Source of the DNA: Sandaracinaceae bacterium
GTDB taxonomy: Bacteria; Myxococcota_A; Polyangia; Polyangiales; Houyiibacteriaceae
Reading direction: 5' to 3'
Assembly: GCA_012514415.1 (NCBI GenBank)
Contig: JAAZAH010000240.1
Location: forward strand, 1-22,951
DNA length: 22,951 nucleotides
Part shown: positions 1-7,526 of the stretch, one piece after another
Layout: each line of letters begins with the position of its first letter
How positions within the stretch are numbered: the first letter of the stretch is position 1
Notes under the pieces: generated by a model
Database searches by the model: none
What the model saw: only the letters and a program-made list of their open reading frames with translations
What the model was told of the DNA's origin: nothing
Translations under genes and position numbers: made by a program

Positions 1-1119
1 GGCGATAAGCGCCATCTGCGCCACGCTCATCATCGCCTCAGACGCGCCGCAGAGTCGCATCAGGCCCGGGATCGGCGGCGGATCGGCCGCACGCTCGACC
101 CGGCCTTCGATGAGATCGCGGCCAAGCTCGGGGTTCTGGGTGAAGGGTCGCCCGATGCCGATCAAATCGACCGCGCCCGAGTAAAGCGCTTCTTCCATCA
201 CGGCGCGGGAACGAAAGCCTCCCGTCACCATAAGCGGGATCGAGGTCTCGCGACGCGCCTTTGTCGCAAACTCGAGGAAAAAGGCCTCGCGTTCGGTGGT
301 GCTTTCCGCTTTCGCGAGCATCGCGCGCGCCTCGTAATTGCCGCCTGAAATCTCGATGAAATCTGCGCCCTCTTCCCCGAGCATCCGGATGACCCAGAGC
401 GACTCATCCTCGGCAAAACCGCCGCGCTGAAAATCGGTCGAGTTGAGCTTCACGCCGATCGGAAACTCGCTGCCGACGGCCGCGCGCACCGCGCGCATCG
501 TCTCCCTCAAAAAGCGCGAGCGATTCTCGAGCGTTCCGCCCCAAGCATCGGTTCGCCGGTTTGTGAGCGGCGAGAGAAACTGACTGATCAGATAGCCGTG
601 CGCGGCATGCAGCTGAACGCCCGAAAAACCAGCCTCCTTCGCGAAGGCGGCGCCCTCCGCAAAGGCGCCGATCGTCTCCTCGATCTCGCCCTCACTCATC
701 GCACGCGACGGAGCGAATGCACCCGCCCGGCGAAAGAGGTTGACCGGAGGAAGCGCCGAGGGGGCGAGAGGTTCCGGGTTGACATAGCGCGGCGTTTGCC
801 TTCCCGGATGGTTGAGCTGCATGAAGCAAGCGTTCCCGCCGCGCGTTGCCACCTCTGCCCAAGCGGCAAAACGCTCGAGGTTCGGTTCGCTGCCGATTTT
901 CACATTGCTCGTCGACTCAAGGTGACGCGAATCGATCATCACATTCCCGGTGATGAGCGTACCCGCACCGCCCAAAGACCAACGCTCGTAAAGCCTCATC
1001 AGCTTTTTGGAAGGCGTTTGGCCGCGAGAGGCAAGGTGCTCACTCATCGCGGCCTTCACAATCCGATTGGGAAGCGTAAAACCCGAGGGCAGCTCGAGGG
1101 GATCCGATAGCGAAGCCAT
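1..1119 (-). CDS. NADH:flavin oxidoreductase, Old Yellow Enzyme family (3' end cut by window edge)
   Basis: The frame stays open for 373 codons and leaves the window before a stop, so the C-terminus is missing. It is a FMN-dependent TIM-barrel ene-reductase/NADH oxidase of the Old Yellow Enzyme family, presumably cytoplasmic. Visible signatures are QLNHPGRQ (residues 101-108), the substrate-binding HAAHGY pair His171/His174, the N-R-T-D-x-W-G-G segment (187-194), and the FMN phosphate-binding strands VTGGFRS (298-304) and GIGRPF (321-326). With 373 residues already present, and only a short tail after the last barrel strand, it is probably the single-domain type of roughly 400 residues rather than the long 2,4-dienoyl-CoA reductase type with an Fe-S/FAD half; this is inference. 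The start is the ATG at 1119. The gene lies 57 bases downstream of the YidD-TM2 gene on the same strand and may be the last gene of that operon. The substrate cannot be told. Confidence 0.93.
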   Translation of the reverse strand, partial: MASLSDPLELPSGFTLPNRIVKAAMSEHLASRGQTPSKKLMRLYERWSLGGAGTLITGNVMIDSRHLESTSNVKIGSEPNLERFAAWAEVATRGGNACFMQLNHPGRQTPRYVNPEPLAPSALPPVNLFRRAGAFAPSRAMSEGEIEETIGAFAEGAAFAKEAGFSGVQLHAAHGYLISQFLSPLTNRRTDAWGGTLENRSRFLRETMRAVRAAVGSEFPIGVKLNSTDFQRGGFAEDESLWVIRMLGEEGADFIEISGGNYEARAMLAKAESTTEREAFFLEFATKARRETSIPLMVTGGFRSRAVMEEALYSGAVDLIGIGRPFTQNPELGRDLIEGRVERAADPPPIPGLMRLCGASEAMMSVAQMALIA

Positions 1120-1176
1120 ATCGGTTCAATCATCCCACCCAGCGAAATGAGAGCAAGCGCCCCGACCCTCCCTAGC

Positions 1177-1818
1177 CTAGAGGCGGTCGCCGATGCGCAC
1201 GCCGCCGATTTTTTTGAGCAGCGCCTTTGAGCGCTCGAGATTATGCCGCCGCACAATCTTTTGTGAGGACATGAGCGCGAAAAGATCGAGCGTAAACACC
1301 ACCATCAGAGGAAGCAGTCCGAGAGGGCTTCCGCCGACGAGAAGGACGATGCCGAAAAGGACGGCGAAAACGTCCATGAGCCCGCGCCCGATCCGCCCAA
1401 GATAAAAGTGCCGAACGCCGAGCATCAATGCGTAGCTCAACACCGCGTAGGTATCGGGATCTTTAATCGTCCGCGCGAGGGCGTCGTAATACGCTCTTCG
1501 CTTTTCGGGCGGAAGCTCTGCCGCCGCCTCCCGAATCGCATCCTGCAGCCGTTCATCTTTCAACATAACCTCCTCCAAATATTCTTCGCTCGATGGGACG
1601 GGATCGCCGATCGGATCGAGAAGATCCGGCCGATTGCATCGGTGGATTCGCGCATGACCAAGGCGCATCCCGTCGATGGCCCCAAAGCGCGCAATCGCCT
1701 CATGCGTATAGCGCGAGCAAGACGGCTCGAAGTTGCAGCTCACAAGGAACCGCTCGCCGCCCCCACGGCGCTGATAAAACGTGATGAGCCAAAGAAGGAT
1801 GCGGGCAAGTGGGCTCAT
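1177..1818 (-). CDS. yidD: YidD-TM2 fusion: membrane protein insertion efficiency factor joined to a TM2 domain
   Basis: This 213-residue protein has two recognisable parts. Residues about 1-75 match YidD: an N-terminal amphipathic/hydrophobic helix, then CNFEPSCSRYTHEAI (28-42) and RIHRC (57-61), with the family cysteines at 28, 34 and 61 and a closing DPVP (72-75). YidD helps YidC insert inner-membrane proteins and is normally about 70-110 residues. After a charged helical linker (about 78-120), residues about 123-185 form a TM2-like unit: a hydrophobic hairpin with HFYLGRIGRG (137-146) and a D-L-F end to the second segment. TM2 domains are widespread two-helix membrane modules of poorly known function. 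The usual rpmH-rnpA-yidD-yidC context is absent. Its start overlaps the upstream DUF4177 stop by 4 bases (ATGA), implying translational coupling. I am sure of the YidD part, and fairly sure of the TM2 part. Confidence 0.88.
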   Translation of the reverse strand: MSPLARILLWLITFYQRRGGGERFLVSCNFEPSCSRYTHEAIARFGAIDGMRLGHARIHRCNRPDLLDPIGDPVPSSEEYLEEVMLKDERLQDAIREAAAELPPEKRRAYYDALARTIKDPDTYAVLSYALMLGVRHFYLGRIGRGLMDVFAVLFGIVLLVGGSPLGLLPLMVVFTLDLFALMSSQKIVRRHNLERSKALLKKIGGVRIGDRL

Positions 1819-2027
1819 CTTCCCAGGGTGACGATCAACGCCTCACGCTCCCAGAAAAGAAGGTAGCGCTTTCTCTCGAGCACTTGGAAGACGACCTGCC
1901 ATCCCTCGGAGGCGTAGCGATTGAGCGTCATCTCGACCTTCTCGAGAGGAAGTCCCGACGAGCCGAGAAGGATTGTTCCGCAGCCACCTTCGGTGATAAG
2001 GATCACTTTATATTCTTTGAACGCCAT
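1815..2027 (-). CDS. DUF4177-like small protein
   Basis: A 70-residue protein resembling DUF4177 proteins, which are short alpha/beta proteins of unknown function. The family pattern is visible as FKEYKVILI near the N-terminus, LNRYASEGWQVV in the middle and RYLLFWER near the end. The reading frame extends further upstream, but the ATG at 2027 is preferred because AAAGGAG lies 9 bases before it. The longer version would also run through the predicted nhaC terminator. Its stop codon overlaps the start of the YidD-TM2 gene, so the two are very likely co-transcribed and translationally coupled. No signal peptide or membrane segment is visible. Two adjacent glycines and a single cysteine (residues 14-16, GGC) sit in a loop, of unknown meaning. 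The family assignment rests on the pattern alone. Confidence 0.75.
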   Translation of the reverse strand: MAFKEYKVILITEGGCGTILLGSSGLPLEKVEMTLNRYASEGWQVVFQVLERKRYLLFWEREALIVTLGR

Positions 2028-2110
2028 CGATAGGGCTCCTTTCACATTCCATCCGCGCGAACGCGTTGCCGCGCGGTCAAGCCACGAACAAGCTATCGCG
2101 AGGGACTGAC

Positions 2111-2142
2111 AAAACGCCCCAAGAGCCACTCACGAAGGGGCG
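2111..2142 (-). terminator. Rho-independent terminator after nhaC
   Basis: On the minus strand, CGCCCC (2142-2137) pairs with GGGGCG (2120-2115) and is followed at once by TTTT (2114-2111). The 16-base loop holds a further small pairing, GAG/CTC. It begins 22 bases after the nhaC stop, so it fits as the end of the L,D-transpeptidase/methyltransferase/nhaC transcript and separates it from the DUF4177-YidD operon. Confidence 0.7.
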
Positions 2143-2163
2143 AATCTGGAAGAACGAGAGCGG

Positions 2164-3522
2164 CTACGCGGCGACGAGCGAACCGGTGACCCCGTAAAAG
2201 AGCGCTGCGATGCCTGCGCCGAGGAGCGCATAGGGTAGCTGCGTCTTCACGTGCTCCATCGGATCGCAGCCCGCAGCGAGCGCCGAGATGATCGTCGTAT
2301 CCGAAAGTGGCGAGGCGTGATCGCCAAAGACGCTTCCGCTAAGGGCTGCGCCGAGAAGGAGCGATGGAGGAAGGTCGAGGCCATGCGCGAGCGGCAGAGC
2401 GAGGGGGATTGTGAGCGCCATCGAGCCCCAGCTGGTGCCCGTCGCAAAAGAGACGATGCACGAAACGACGAAGACGAGCATCACGGTGATGCCAGGAGGA
2501 AAGCTCTCGGAGACGAGCGAAGCGATCAGCGGTCCGGTACCGAGGACGCGGGCCACCTCACCAAAAGCGAACGCGAGCGCCATCATCGCGCCGAGCGAGA
2601 GAAACTGAGATGAGCCCTCAAAGAAGGTATCGATGGTTTCGCTCAGCGTCGCGCCCTGACCGAAGACGTGAAAAAGCGCAGCCGCGAGCGTTCCGCCGGC
2701 AATCGCGTAGAGCACGGCGGCCGAGCCGACGCCCGCAAAGAAGTTCCCGTCGCCGGTGAGGAAAAGACCGAGCGGAACTAGCGAAACCATCAGGACGAGC
2801 GGGATGAGGAAGCGCTTCGCCGCGCCGCTGCCCTCGTCGGGTTCTTGAGCGGGATACTCAGCGCTTTCGACCTTCGTACGATCGGATGCGGCCTTCATGG
2901 GCCCAAAATCAAGCCCAAAAATGGCGACCAAGAAGGCGATCAGCACCGCGAGGATGGGATAGAACGCGAGCGGGAGCGAGGCGAGGAGGAGCCGAATCGG
3001 GTCCTCTTCCTCTGAGATCAACCCGAGTACAAACACACCCCACGCGTTCAACGGGATGAGCATGCAGATCGGTGCCGACGTCGCGTCGCAATAATAAGAC
3101 AGCTTTTCGCGCGCGATCTTGAGCCGAGAAAAAAGTGGCCGTCCGATGGCGCTCGTCACGAAGATGGTGATCGTCGATTCGATGAAAACGAGGCAGCCGA
3201 CGAAGAGCGTGATGACTTCAGCTGCGCGCCTCGTTTTGAAGCGCGACGAGCGCTCGATCCACTGCCGAAAGCCGAGGACGCCGCCATTTTCCTGCACGAG
3301 CGCGAGAAAGCCCCCGATCAGGATGCAAAAGAGGACAACGCGCGTATTTGATGGATCGCGGAAGACATCGACGAGCTGCTCCATCGCGAGCGCGGGGGCG
3401 TGGATGAAGCTTCCGCTCAGAAGGACGGCGCCAGCGAGGACACCGACGAAGAGGGAGAAATGCACCTGCCTCGTGATAAAGGCGAGTGCGATCGCTAGAA
3501 GAGGCGGGAGGAGCGGCCCCAT
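2164..3522 (-). CDS. nhaC: NhaC-family Na+/H+ antiporter
   Basis: A 452-residue inner-membrane protein with about 11-12 hydrophobic segments, the usual size for the NhaC family. Such proteins exchange protons for sodium (some members take other substrates, such as malate/lactate). The strongest signature is near residues 395-407, GSVFGDHASPLSDTT, followed by EHVKTQLPYAL, a conserved NhaC/PF03553 region. CDATSAPICMLIP and the FIESTITIF segment in the first half are also typical. A hydrophilic loop rich in charged residues (about 205-235, with PAQEPDEGSG) separates the two halves. The ATG at 3522 has GGGAG upstream. It lies 8 bases downstream of the DUF938 methyltransferase gene and is the last gene of that operon, followed by a good terminator. 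The exact transported ion cannot be read from the sequence. Confidence 0.92.
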   Translation of the reverse strand: MGPLLPPLLAIALAFITRQVHFSLFVGVLAGAVLLSGSFIHAPALAMEQLVDVFRDPSNTRVVLFCILIGGFLALVQENGGVLGFRQWIERSSRFKTRRAAEVITLFVGCLVFIESTITIFVTSAIGRPLFSRLKIAREKLSYYCDATSAPICMLIPLNAWGVFVLGLISEEEDPIRLLLASLPLAFYPILAVLIAFLVAIFGLDFGPMKAASDRTKVESAEYPAQEPDEGSGAAKRFLIPLVLMVSLVPLGLFLTGDGNFFAGVGSAAVLYAIAGGTLAAALFHVFGQGATLSETIDTFFEGSSQFLSLGAMMALAFAFGEVARVLGTGPLIASLVSESFPPGITVMLVFVVSCIVSFATGTSWGSMALTIPLALPLAHGLDLPPSLLLGAALSGSVFGDHASPLSDTTIISALAAGCDPMEHVKTQLPYALLGAGIAALFYGVTGSLVAA

Positions 3523-3530
3523 CAGCTCCC

Positions 3531-4127
3531 TTACTCGAAGACCAAGAGATAGTTGTTGGCGGGCATGGCGAAGCGCTCACGAAAACGAAGCCGCGTGCCC
3601 TCGAGGATCTCCTCGAGCTCTTCGAGGCTGCGAATGCCGTAACGTGGATCGAGCCCTTTGAGATAGCGATCGAATTCCACATTACTCGGAGCGAGCTCTT
3701 CGTTCGCAAAGCGGTACGGGCCATAGGTGATGAGCAATCCGCCTTCGGGAAGCGCGAGCGCCGCACCGCGGAGAAGCCCCACCGTCGCGCTCATCTCGGA
3801 GATGTGGATCATATTCGCCGCGTAGATGAAGTCGGGCGCATGCGGGATAGCGTAAGCCGGATCCCGTGCGTCGAGGGCGATGGGCTCACGCACATTCGGC
3901 ATGCCTTTGCTCCTCATCCGAATGGTCGGGAGCGCATTCGGATCAAGATCGCTTGGGATGAACTCGATCTCGGGGAAGGCCTCCGCAAAATGCGCGATAT
4001 GCTGACCATCGCCCGACGCCAGCTCGAGAAAGCGCCCCTTGCGCGGGAGGATCTCGAGGAGGCGATCGCGAATCGGGCCTTTATTTCGCATCGCCGCTGG
4101 CGAGGTGGGAAGGCTCCCCGTGCTCAT
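3531..4127 (-). CDS. DUF938 family SAM-dependent methyltransferase
   Basis: A 198-residue class I methyltransferase of the DUF938 family (PF06080). It starts with a family-typical R-N-K-x-P-I (14-19) and then has the SAM-binding loop FLELASGDGQH (33-43), with the acidic end of strand 2 at PSDLDP (58-63). FIYAANMIHISE (about 100-111) is the family's post-IV motif and GGLLITYGPY (about 130-139) is the late core strand. The methyl acceptor is unknown for this family, and I infer none. The ATG at 4127 overlaps the stop of the L,D-transpeptidase gene by 4 bases and has AGGG 7 bases upstream, which supports this start and translational coupling. No signal peptide, so it acts in the cytoplasm. Whether it modifies an envelope precursor, as its neighbour might suggest, is speculation. 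Confidence 0.9.
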   Translation of the reverse strand: MSTGSLPTSPAAMRNKGPIRDRLLEILPRKGRFLELASGDGQHIAHFAEAFPEIEFIPSDLDPNALPTIRMRSKGMPNVREPIALDARDPAYAIPHAPDFIYAANMIHISEMSATVGLLRGAALALPEGGLLITYGPYRFANEELAPSNVEFDRYLKGLDPRYGIRSLEELEEILEGTRLRFRERFAMPANNYLLVFE

Positions 4128-5335
4128 CGTCGCACCCTCACAAGCGTGGGCCTTCCCTCGCTATCCCTCAAGATCGCTTCGTATCCGGGAGGAAGATTTG
4201 GTCGAGTCAGCTCAAAGAGCCGCTTGGCGTCTTTTGGCGAAAGATTCACGCAGCCATTGCTCCGCGGGGTTCCAAAATCATGATGCCAGTAGACAGCGTG
4301 AAGGCCGATATCCCCATCGAAGAACTGCGCCCACGGCACGCCCTCCATCAGGTAATGGCTCTTGGCTTCCGGATCGCGGAAATTGCTCATATCCGTTTCG
4401 GCGAGCTTCACCCAAATGGGGAAGAGACCCTCGCGCGTTGGAGTGCTCTTGCGCCCGGTCGAAACGAGCGTCACGAAGATCGGGCGAGAGCCTCGATAGA
4501 CGATGAGCATTTGCTCCGTGAGATCAATATCGATGAAGATCTCTCCGGCGAAGACCTCTTCAGGTGGCGGCACGAAACGCGGACGATGTAGATCGCTCAC
4601 GCTCACCCAGTGACCCTCCAGCTCGCCACGGAGGATGGCGCGATCGCCTTCGATCCGCGCAATGCGGAAAACCTCTCGGCGCTCCGCCCAGCGCACACGC
4701 TTGCCGGATGCATCGCGAATCGCGGCGCGCTTTCCCTTGGCGAAGGCGAAATCGAGGGCATCGGAGGCGTCGATCTCAAGCCCCTCATAATCCGAAGGGC
4801 GAGACCAACCGAGCGACTCTCTCGAGATATAATGTCCATCCCGGAGCCGCATGTATCGCTGATCTTCAAAGACAGCGGAGCCGACGATCACAAGCCCAAA
4901 GCCGCGGCTCAGCGTATAGGCGGGCATCCCGTAGAGCGCATCCTCGGGGCGCTCATACACCGGCGTGGCGTCGTGCAGGACGAACGCATGACGGCTCGGG
5001 ACGAGCGTGCCCTTCTTGAGGATGGGGAGCGATTCGGCGCGCGTCGGCCGATCCACTTGGCGAAGATGAGAGAGGCATACATATCCGCCGTCGGCCTCGC
5101 GGATGAAGCCCCTCGAGCACCCAAATCCCTCATAGACCTCGACCCCGCCGTAGAAGCGCGTCCCGTTTGCGAACGCCCCGATGCGATCGGCGCGCCTCGA
5201 AGGCTCGGTGTAGATCGGCGTCCCCGGGCTCCGGACTTGGTAGACCACCCGCCCGCTCGTCTGTGTGGGGAGGTCGCCAAAGAGAAGGACGAAACTGAGC
5301 GCTAACGACGAAAGCACGCGGCGATCATAGGGCAA
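4124..5335 (-). CDS. Exported L,D-transpeptidase (YkuD domain) with variant SNGC active site
   Basis: A 403-residue protein with an N-terminal signal-like segment (LALSFVLLFGDLPTQTSG, about residues 11-28). Then come one or two SH3-like regions (about 30-95 and 115-255) and a C-terminal YkuD catalytic domain (about 264-395). YkuD enzymes form 3-3 cross-links in peptidoglycan or attach proteins to it, using a catalytic cysteine. The active site here is GLHAVYWHHDFGTPRSNGCVN, of which the catalytic pieces are His346 and Cys362. The usual Ser-His-Gly-Cys is Ser-Asn-Gly-Cys (359-362), so one His of the family motif is replaced. Start choice: the frame opens with a TTG at 5335 and no good Shine-Dalgarno site; a GTG at 5317 would keep the signal peptide and is a real alternative. 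It overlaps the downstream methyltransferase gene by 4 bases and begins a three-gene operon with nhaC. Periplasmic action is inferred. Confidence 0.87.
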   Translation of the reverse strand: MPYDRRVLSSLALSFVLLFGDLPTQTSGRVVYQVRSPGTPIYTEPSRRADRIGAFANGTRFYGGVEVYEGFGCSRGFIREADGGYVCLSHLRQVDRPTRAESLPILKKGTLVPSRHAFVLHDATPVYERPEDALYGMPAYTLSRGFGLVIVGSAVFEDQRYMRLRDGHYISRESLGWSRPSDYEGLEIDASDALDFAFAKGKRAAIRDASGKRVRWAERREVFRIARIEGDRAILRGELEGHWVSVSDLHRPRFVPPPEEVFAGEIFIDIDLTEQMLIVYRGSRPIFVTLVSTGRKSTPTREGLFPIWVKLAETDMSNFRDPEAKSHYLMEGVPWAQFFDGDIGLHAVYWHHDFGTPRSNGCVNLSPKDAKRLFELTRPNLPPGYEAILRDSEGRPTLVRVRR

Positions 5336-5419
5336 AATGGAGCGGTTTGCGCGTTTTCATGGCGCGCGGCCGGGCGCGTGCGTCCTTGACGGTGCCATGC
5401 GCGCAAAAGACGTGACGGT

Positions 5420-6796
5420 CTATTCGTCTCGCAGCCCATAGCGCTTTGCGAGTTCTCGAAGGTGAAAGCGCGTCAACCCAGCCTCTTCAGCGGCGCGCGT
5501 GATGTTCCCGCCGTGGCGGTCGAGCATCACTTTGAGATAGTCGGCTTCGAAGGCGTCGATCACGCGCTGCTTCGCCTCCTTGAACGGGAGACCATCCTCG
5601 ATAAAGCCCTCGGCCGTGCCACCCGGAAGGAGCGTCGGCGGGGTCTTCTGTGAAGCAGGCATCAAATCGCGCACCGTAAGTTCGGGTCCATCGGCGAGCG
5701 AGGCTGCGCGCTCGATGGTATTCTTCAGCTCGCGGATATTCCCTGGCCAGTGGTAACTCGAGAGGCGGCGCATCGCATCGCGCGCGATTGTCAGCCGCGT
5801 GTTTGAGCCGGGAAAATGGCGCTTGACGAAATGATCGAGGAAGTCTTGGGCAAGCGCCGGGATGTCCTCTGCGCGATCGCGTAGAGGGGGAAGCTCGATC
5901 TGCACCACCGAGAGCCGATAGTAGAGGTCTTCGCGGAAGGTCCCCTCAGCGACCATCTGGCGCAGATCGCGATTGGTGGCGGCGACGACGCGGACATTCA
6001 CGGGAAGCGGTCTCGAGCCGCCGACGCGCATCACCTCGCGCGTCTCGAGGACGCGAAGCAGTTTGGGTTGAAGGGAGAGATCGAGCTCGCCGATCTCGTC
6101 GAGGACGATCGTGCCCCCGTCGGCTTGTTCAAAGCTCCCGCGCCTCCGCTCCATCGCGCCTGTAAACGCGCCGCGTTCATGTCCAAAGAGCGTGCTTTCG
6201 ATGAGGTTCGCCGGGATCGCGGAGCAATCCTGAACGACGAGCGGTCCGTTTCGTCTCGGCGACGCCGCGTGGATGGCGCGAGCGACGAGTTCTTTTCCTG
6301 TGCCCGTCTCGCCGCGCACGAGGACCGTGAGATCGGAGCTCGCCACCTTCTCAAGGACCGCGAAAATCTCGCGCATCTTCTGGCTCTTGCCGATGAGCTC
6401 ATGGAAGCGCTCGCTTTGGCTGACTTCGATCTCGACGTGGCCCTCGACGCGCTCGAAACGGACGACGTTGTTGCCGAGGCGAAATCGCATCTCGGGGTGA
6501 AGGTAGCCTTCACGGATTTGCACCTCTTCGATAAAGACTCCGTTCGTCGAGCCGAGATCGCGAAGGATCACGTGTTCGGCACCGCGTTCGAGCTCGGCGT
6601 GGATGCCGCTCACAGCCGGATCGTTCAGCACGACATCGGCGATCTTGCTCCGGCCGAGTGTGATTTTCTCTTTAACGATTTCGAAGACGAGACCTGCATC
6701 GGGGCCCTCGAGCACGACGAGCCGGCTCCGCGGTAGCGTTCGCTTCGCGGACTCACGACTCATGTGAATTGTGTCGTGCTTTTCGTCCTTCTTCAT
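5420..6796 (-). CDS. Sigma-54-dependent transcriptional activator with N-terminal FHA domain
   Basis: A 458-residue enhancer-binding protein in three parts. An FHA domain (about 25-115; GRS 48-50, SGIHAEL 63-69, LGSTNG 81-86) binds phosphothreonine and replaces the usual receiver domain. The AAA+ domain has Walker A GETGTGKE (162-169), an intact GAFTGA loop for sigma-54 contact (209-214), Walker B GGTIVLDE (227-234), and a sensor/arginine region RDRAEDIP (306-313) and HWPGNIREL (349-357). A C-terminal Fis-type helix-turn-helix (about 427-455) closes it. All ATPase and sigma-54 contact motifs are intact, so it should be active. FHA-type activators are known in myxobacteria, where Ser/Thr kinases act on them or their partners. 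The gene starts 7 bases from the end of rpe and is probably co-transcribed with it. I found no convincing -24/-12 promoter in the window, so its targets are unknown. Confidence 0.96.
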   Translation of the reverse strand: MKKDEKHDTIHMSRESAKRTLPRSRLVVLEGPDAGLVFEIVKEKITLGRSKIADVVLNDPAVSGIHAELERGAEHVILRDLGSTNGVFIEEVQIREGYLHPEMRFRLGNNVVRFERVEGHVEIEVSQSERFHELIGKSQKMREIFAVLEKVASSDLTVLVRGETGTGKELVARAIHAASPRRNGPLVVQDCSAIPANLIESTLFGHERGAFTGAMERRRGSFEQADGGTIVLDEIGELDLSLQPKLLRVLETREVMRVGGSRPLPVNVRVVAATNRDLRQMVAEGTFREDLYYRLSVVQIELPPLRDRAEDIPALAQDFLDHFVKRHFPGSNTRLTIARDAMRRLSSYHWPGNIRELKNTIERAASLADGPELTVRDLMPASQKTPPTLLPGGTAEGFIEDGLPFKEAKQRVIDAFEADYLKVMLDRHGGNITRAAEEAGLTRFHLRELAKRYGLRDE

Positions 6797-6802
6797 CCGC
6801 CC

Positions 6803-7474
6803 TCAACCCCGGTCTTGACGGAGCGCGGCGATCCCCGCGGCATAATCCTCGTGACCAAAGACGGCGCTCCCCGCGACCAAGACATTCGCGCCCGACTCAA
6901 CGACCTGATGCGCGATGCCGGGCTTGACGCCGCCATCGACCTCGAGATCGATATCGAAGCCCGACCGATCGATCTTCTCGCGGATGCGCCGGAGCTTCTC
7001 GAGCTGAGACGGGATGAATTTTTGGCCGCCAAAGCCGGGGTTGACGCTCATCACCAAGATGAGATCGAGATCGGGAAGGATATAATCGAGAAAGTCCACC
7101 GGCGTATGGGGATTGAGCGAGACGCCGGCGCGTTTGCCGAGTGCGCGGATGCGTTGAAGCGTCCGGTGAAGATGCGTCGAGGCCTCGACGTGGACGGTGA
7201 TCCCATCGGCACCTGCGTTCGCAAAATCTTCAAGCAGAAGATCGGGCTCGACGATCATCAGGTGGACATCGAGAGGCTTCTGGGTCGCGCGACGCACAGC
7301 CTCGATGACGAGCGGGCCGATCGTGAGGTTCGGCACGAAGCGGCCGTCCATGACGTCAACGTGGATCCAATCGGCGCCGGCGCGGTCGACCGCGGCGACT
7401 TCGTCGGCGAGACGTCCAAAATCCGCGGAGAGAATGGATGGAGCGATTAAGACAGGACGATTCGGGGCGTTCAC
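6803..7474 (-). CDS. rpe: Ribulose-phosphate 3-epimerase
   Basis: A 223-residue cytoplasmic TIM-barrel enzyme that interconverts ribulose 5-phosphate and xylulose 5-phosphate (pentose phosphate pathway/Calvin cycle). It contains LIAPSILSADFG near the N-terminus, HVDVMDGRFVPNLTIG, the DVHLMI strand, MSVNPGFGGQKF and the catalytic/phosphate end VDGGV and ANVLVAGSAVF, all standard for Rpe. The frame is open further upstream to an ATG at 7612, but that would add 46 low-complexity residues and overlap the neighbouring gene. I therefore take the GTG at 7474, which gives the usual family length, although its Shine-Dalgarno match is weak. The sigma-54 activator gene follows after only 6 bases, so the two are likely on one transcript. 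Confidence 0.95.
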   Translation of the reverse strand: MNAPNRPVLIAPSILSADFGRLADEVAAVDRAGADWIHVDVMDGRFVPNLTIGPLVIEAVRRATQKPLDVHLMIVEPDLLLEDFANAGADGITVHVEASTHLHRTLQRIRALGKRAGVSLNPHTPVDFLDYILPDLDLILVMSVNPGFGGQKFIPSQLEKLRRIREKIDRSGFDIDLEVDGGVKPGIAHQVVESGANVLVAGSAVFGHEDYAAGIAALRQDRG

Positions 7475-7526
7475 GGGAGGCGACCTATCATAGATTTCGT
7501 TCGCTGCCGAGTCCGGATCGGCCCTT

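Noticed and set aside
598..1110. 170-codon plus-strand frame within the Old Yellow Enzyme gene
   Set aside because: It is antisense to a clear flavoenzyme coding frame with intact motifs and resembles no protein I know.
5336..5419. Possible sigma-54 promoter (TGGCAC) upstream of the L,D-transpeptidase
   Set aside because: No GC element lies at the -12 position with correct spacing, so the match is not credible. This 84-base gap shows no other clear signal to me.
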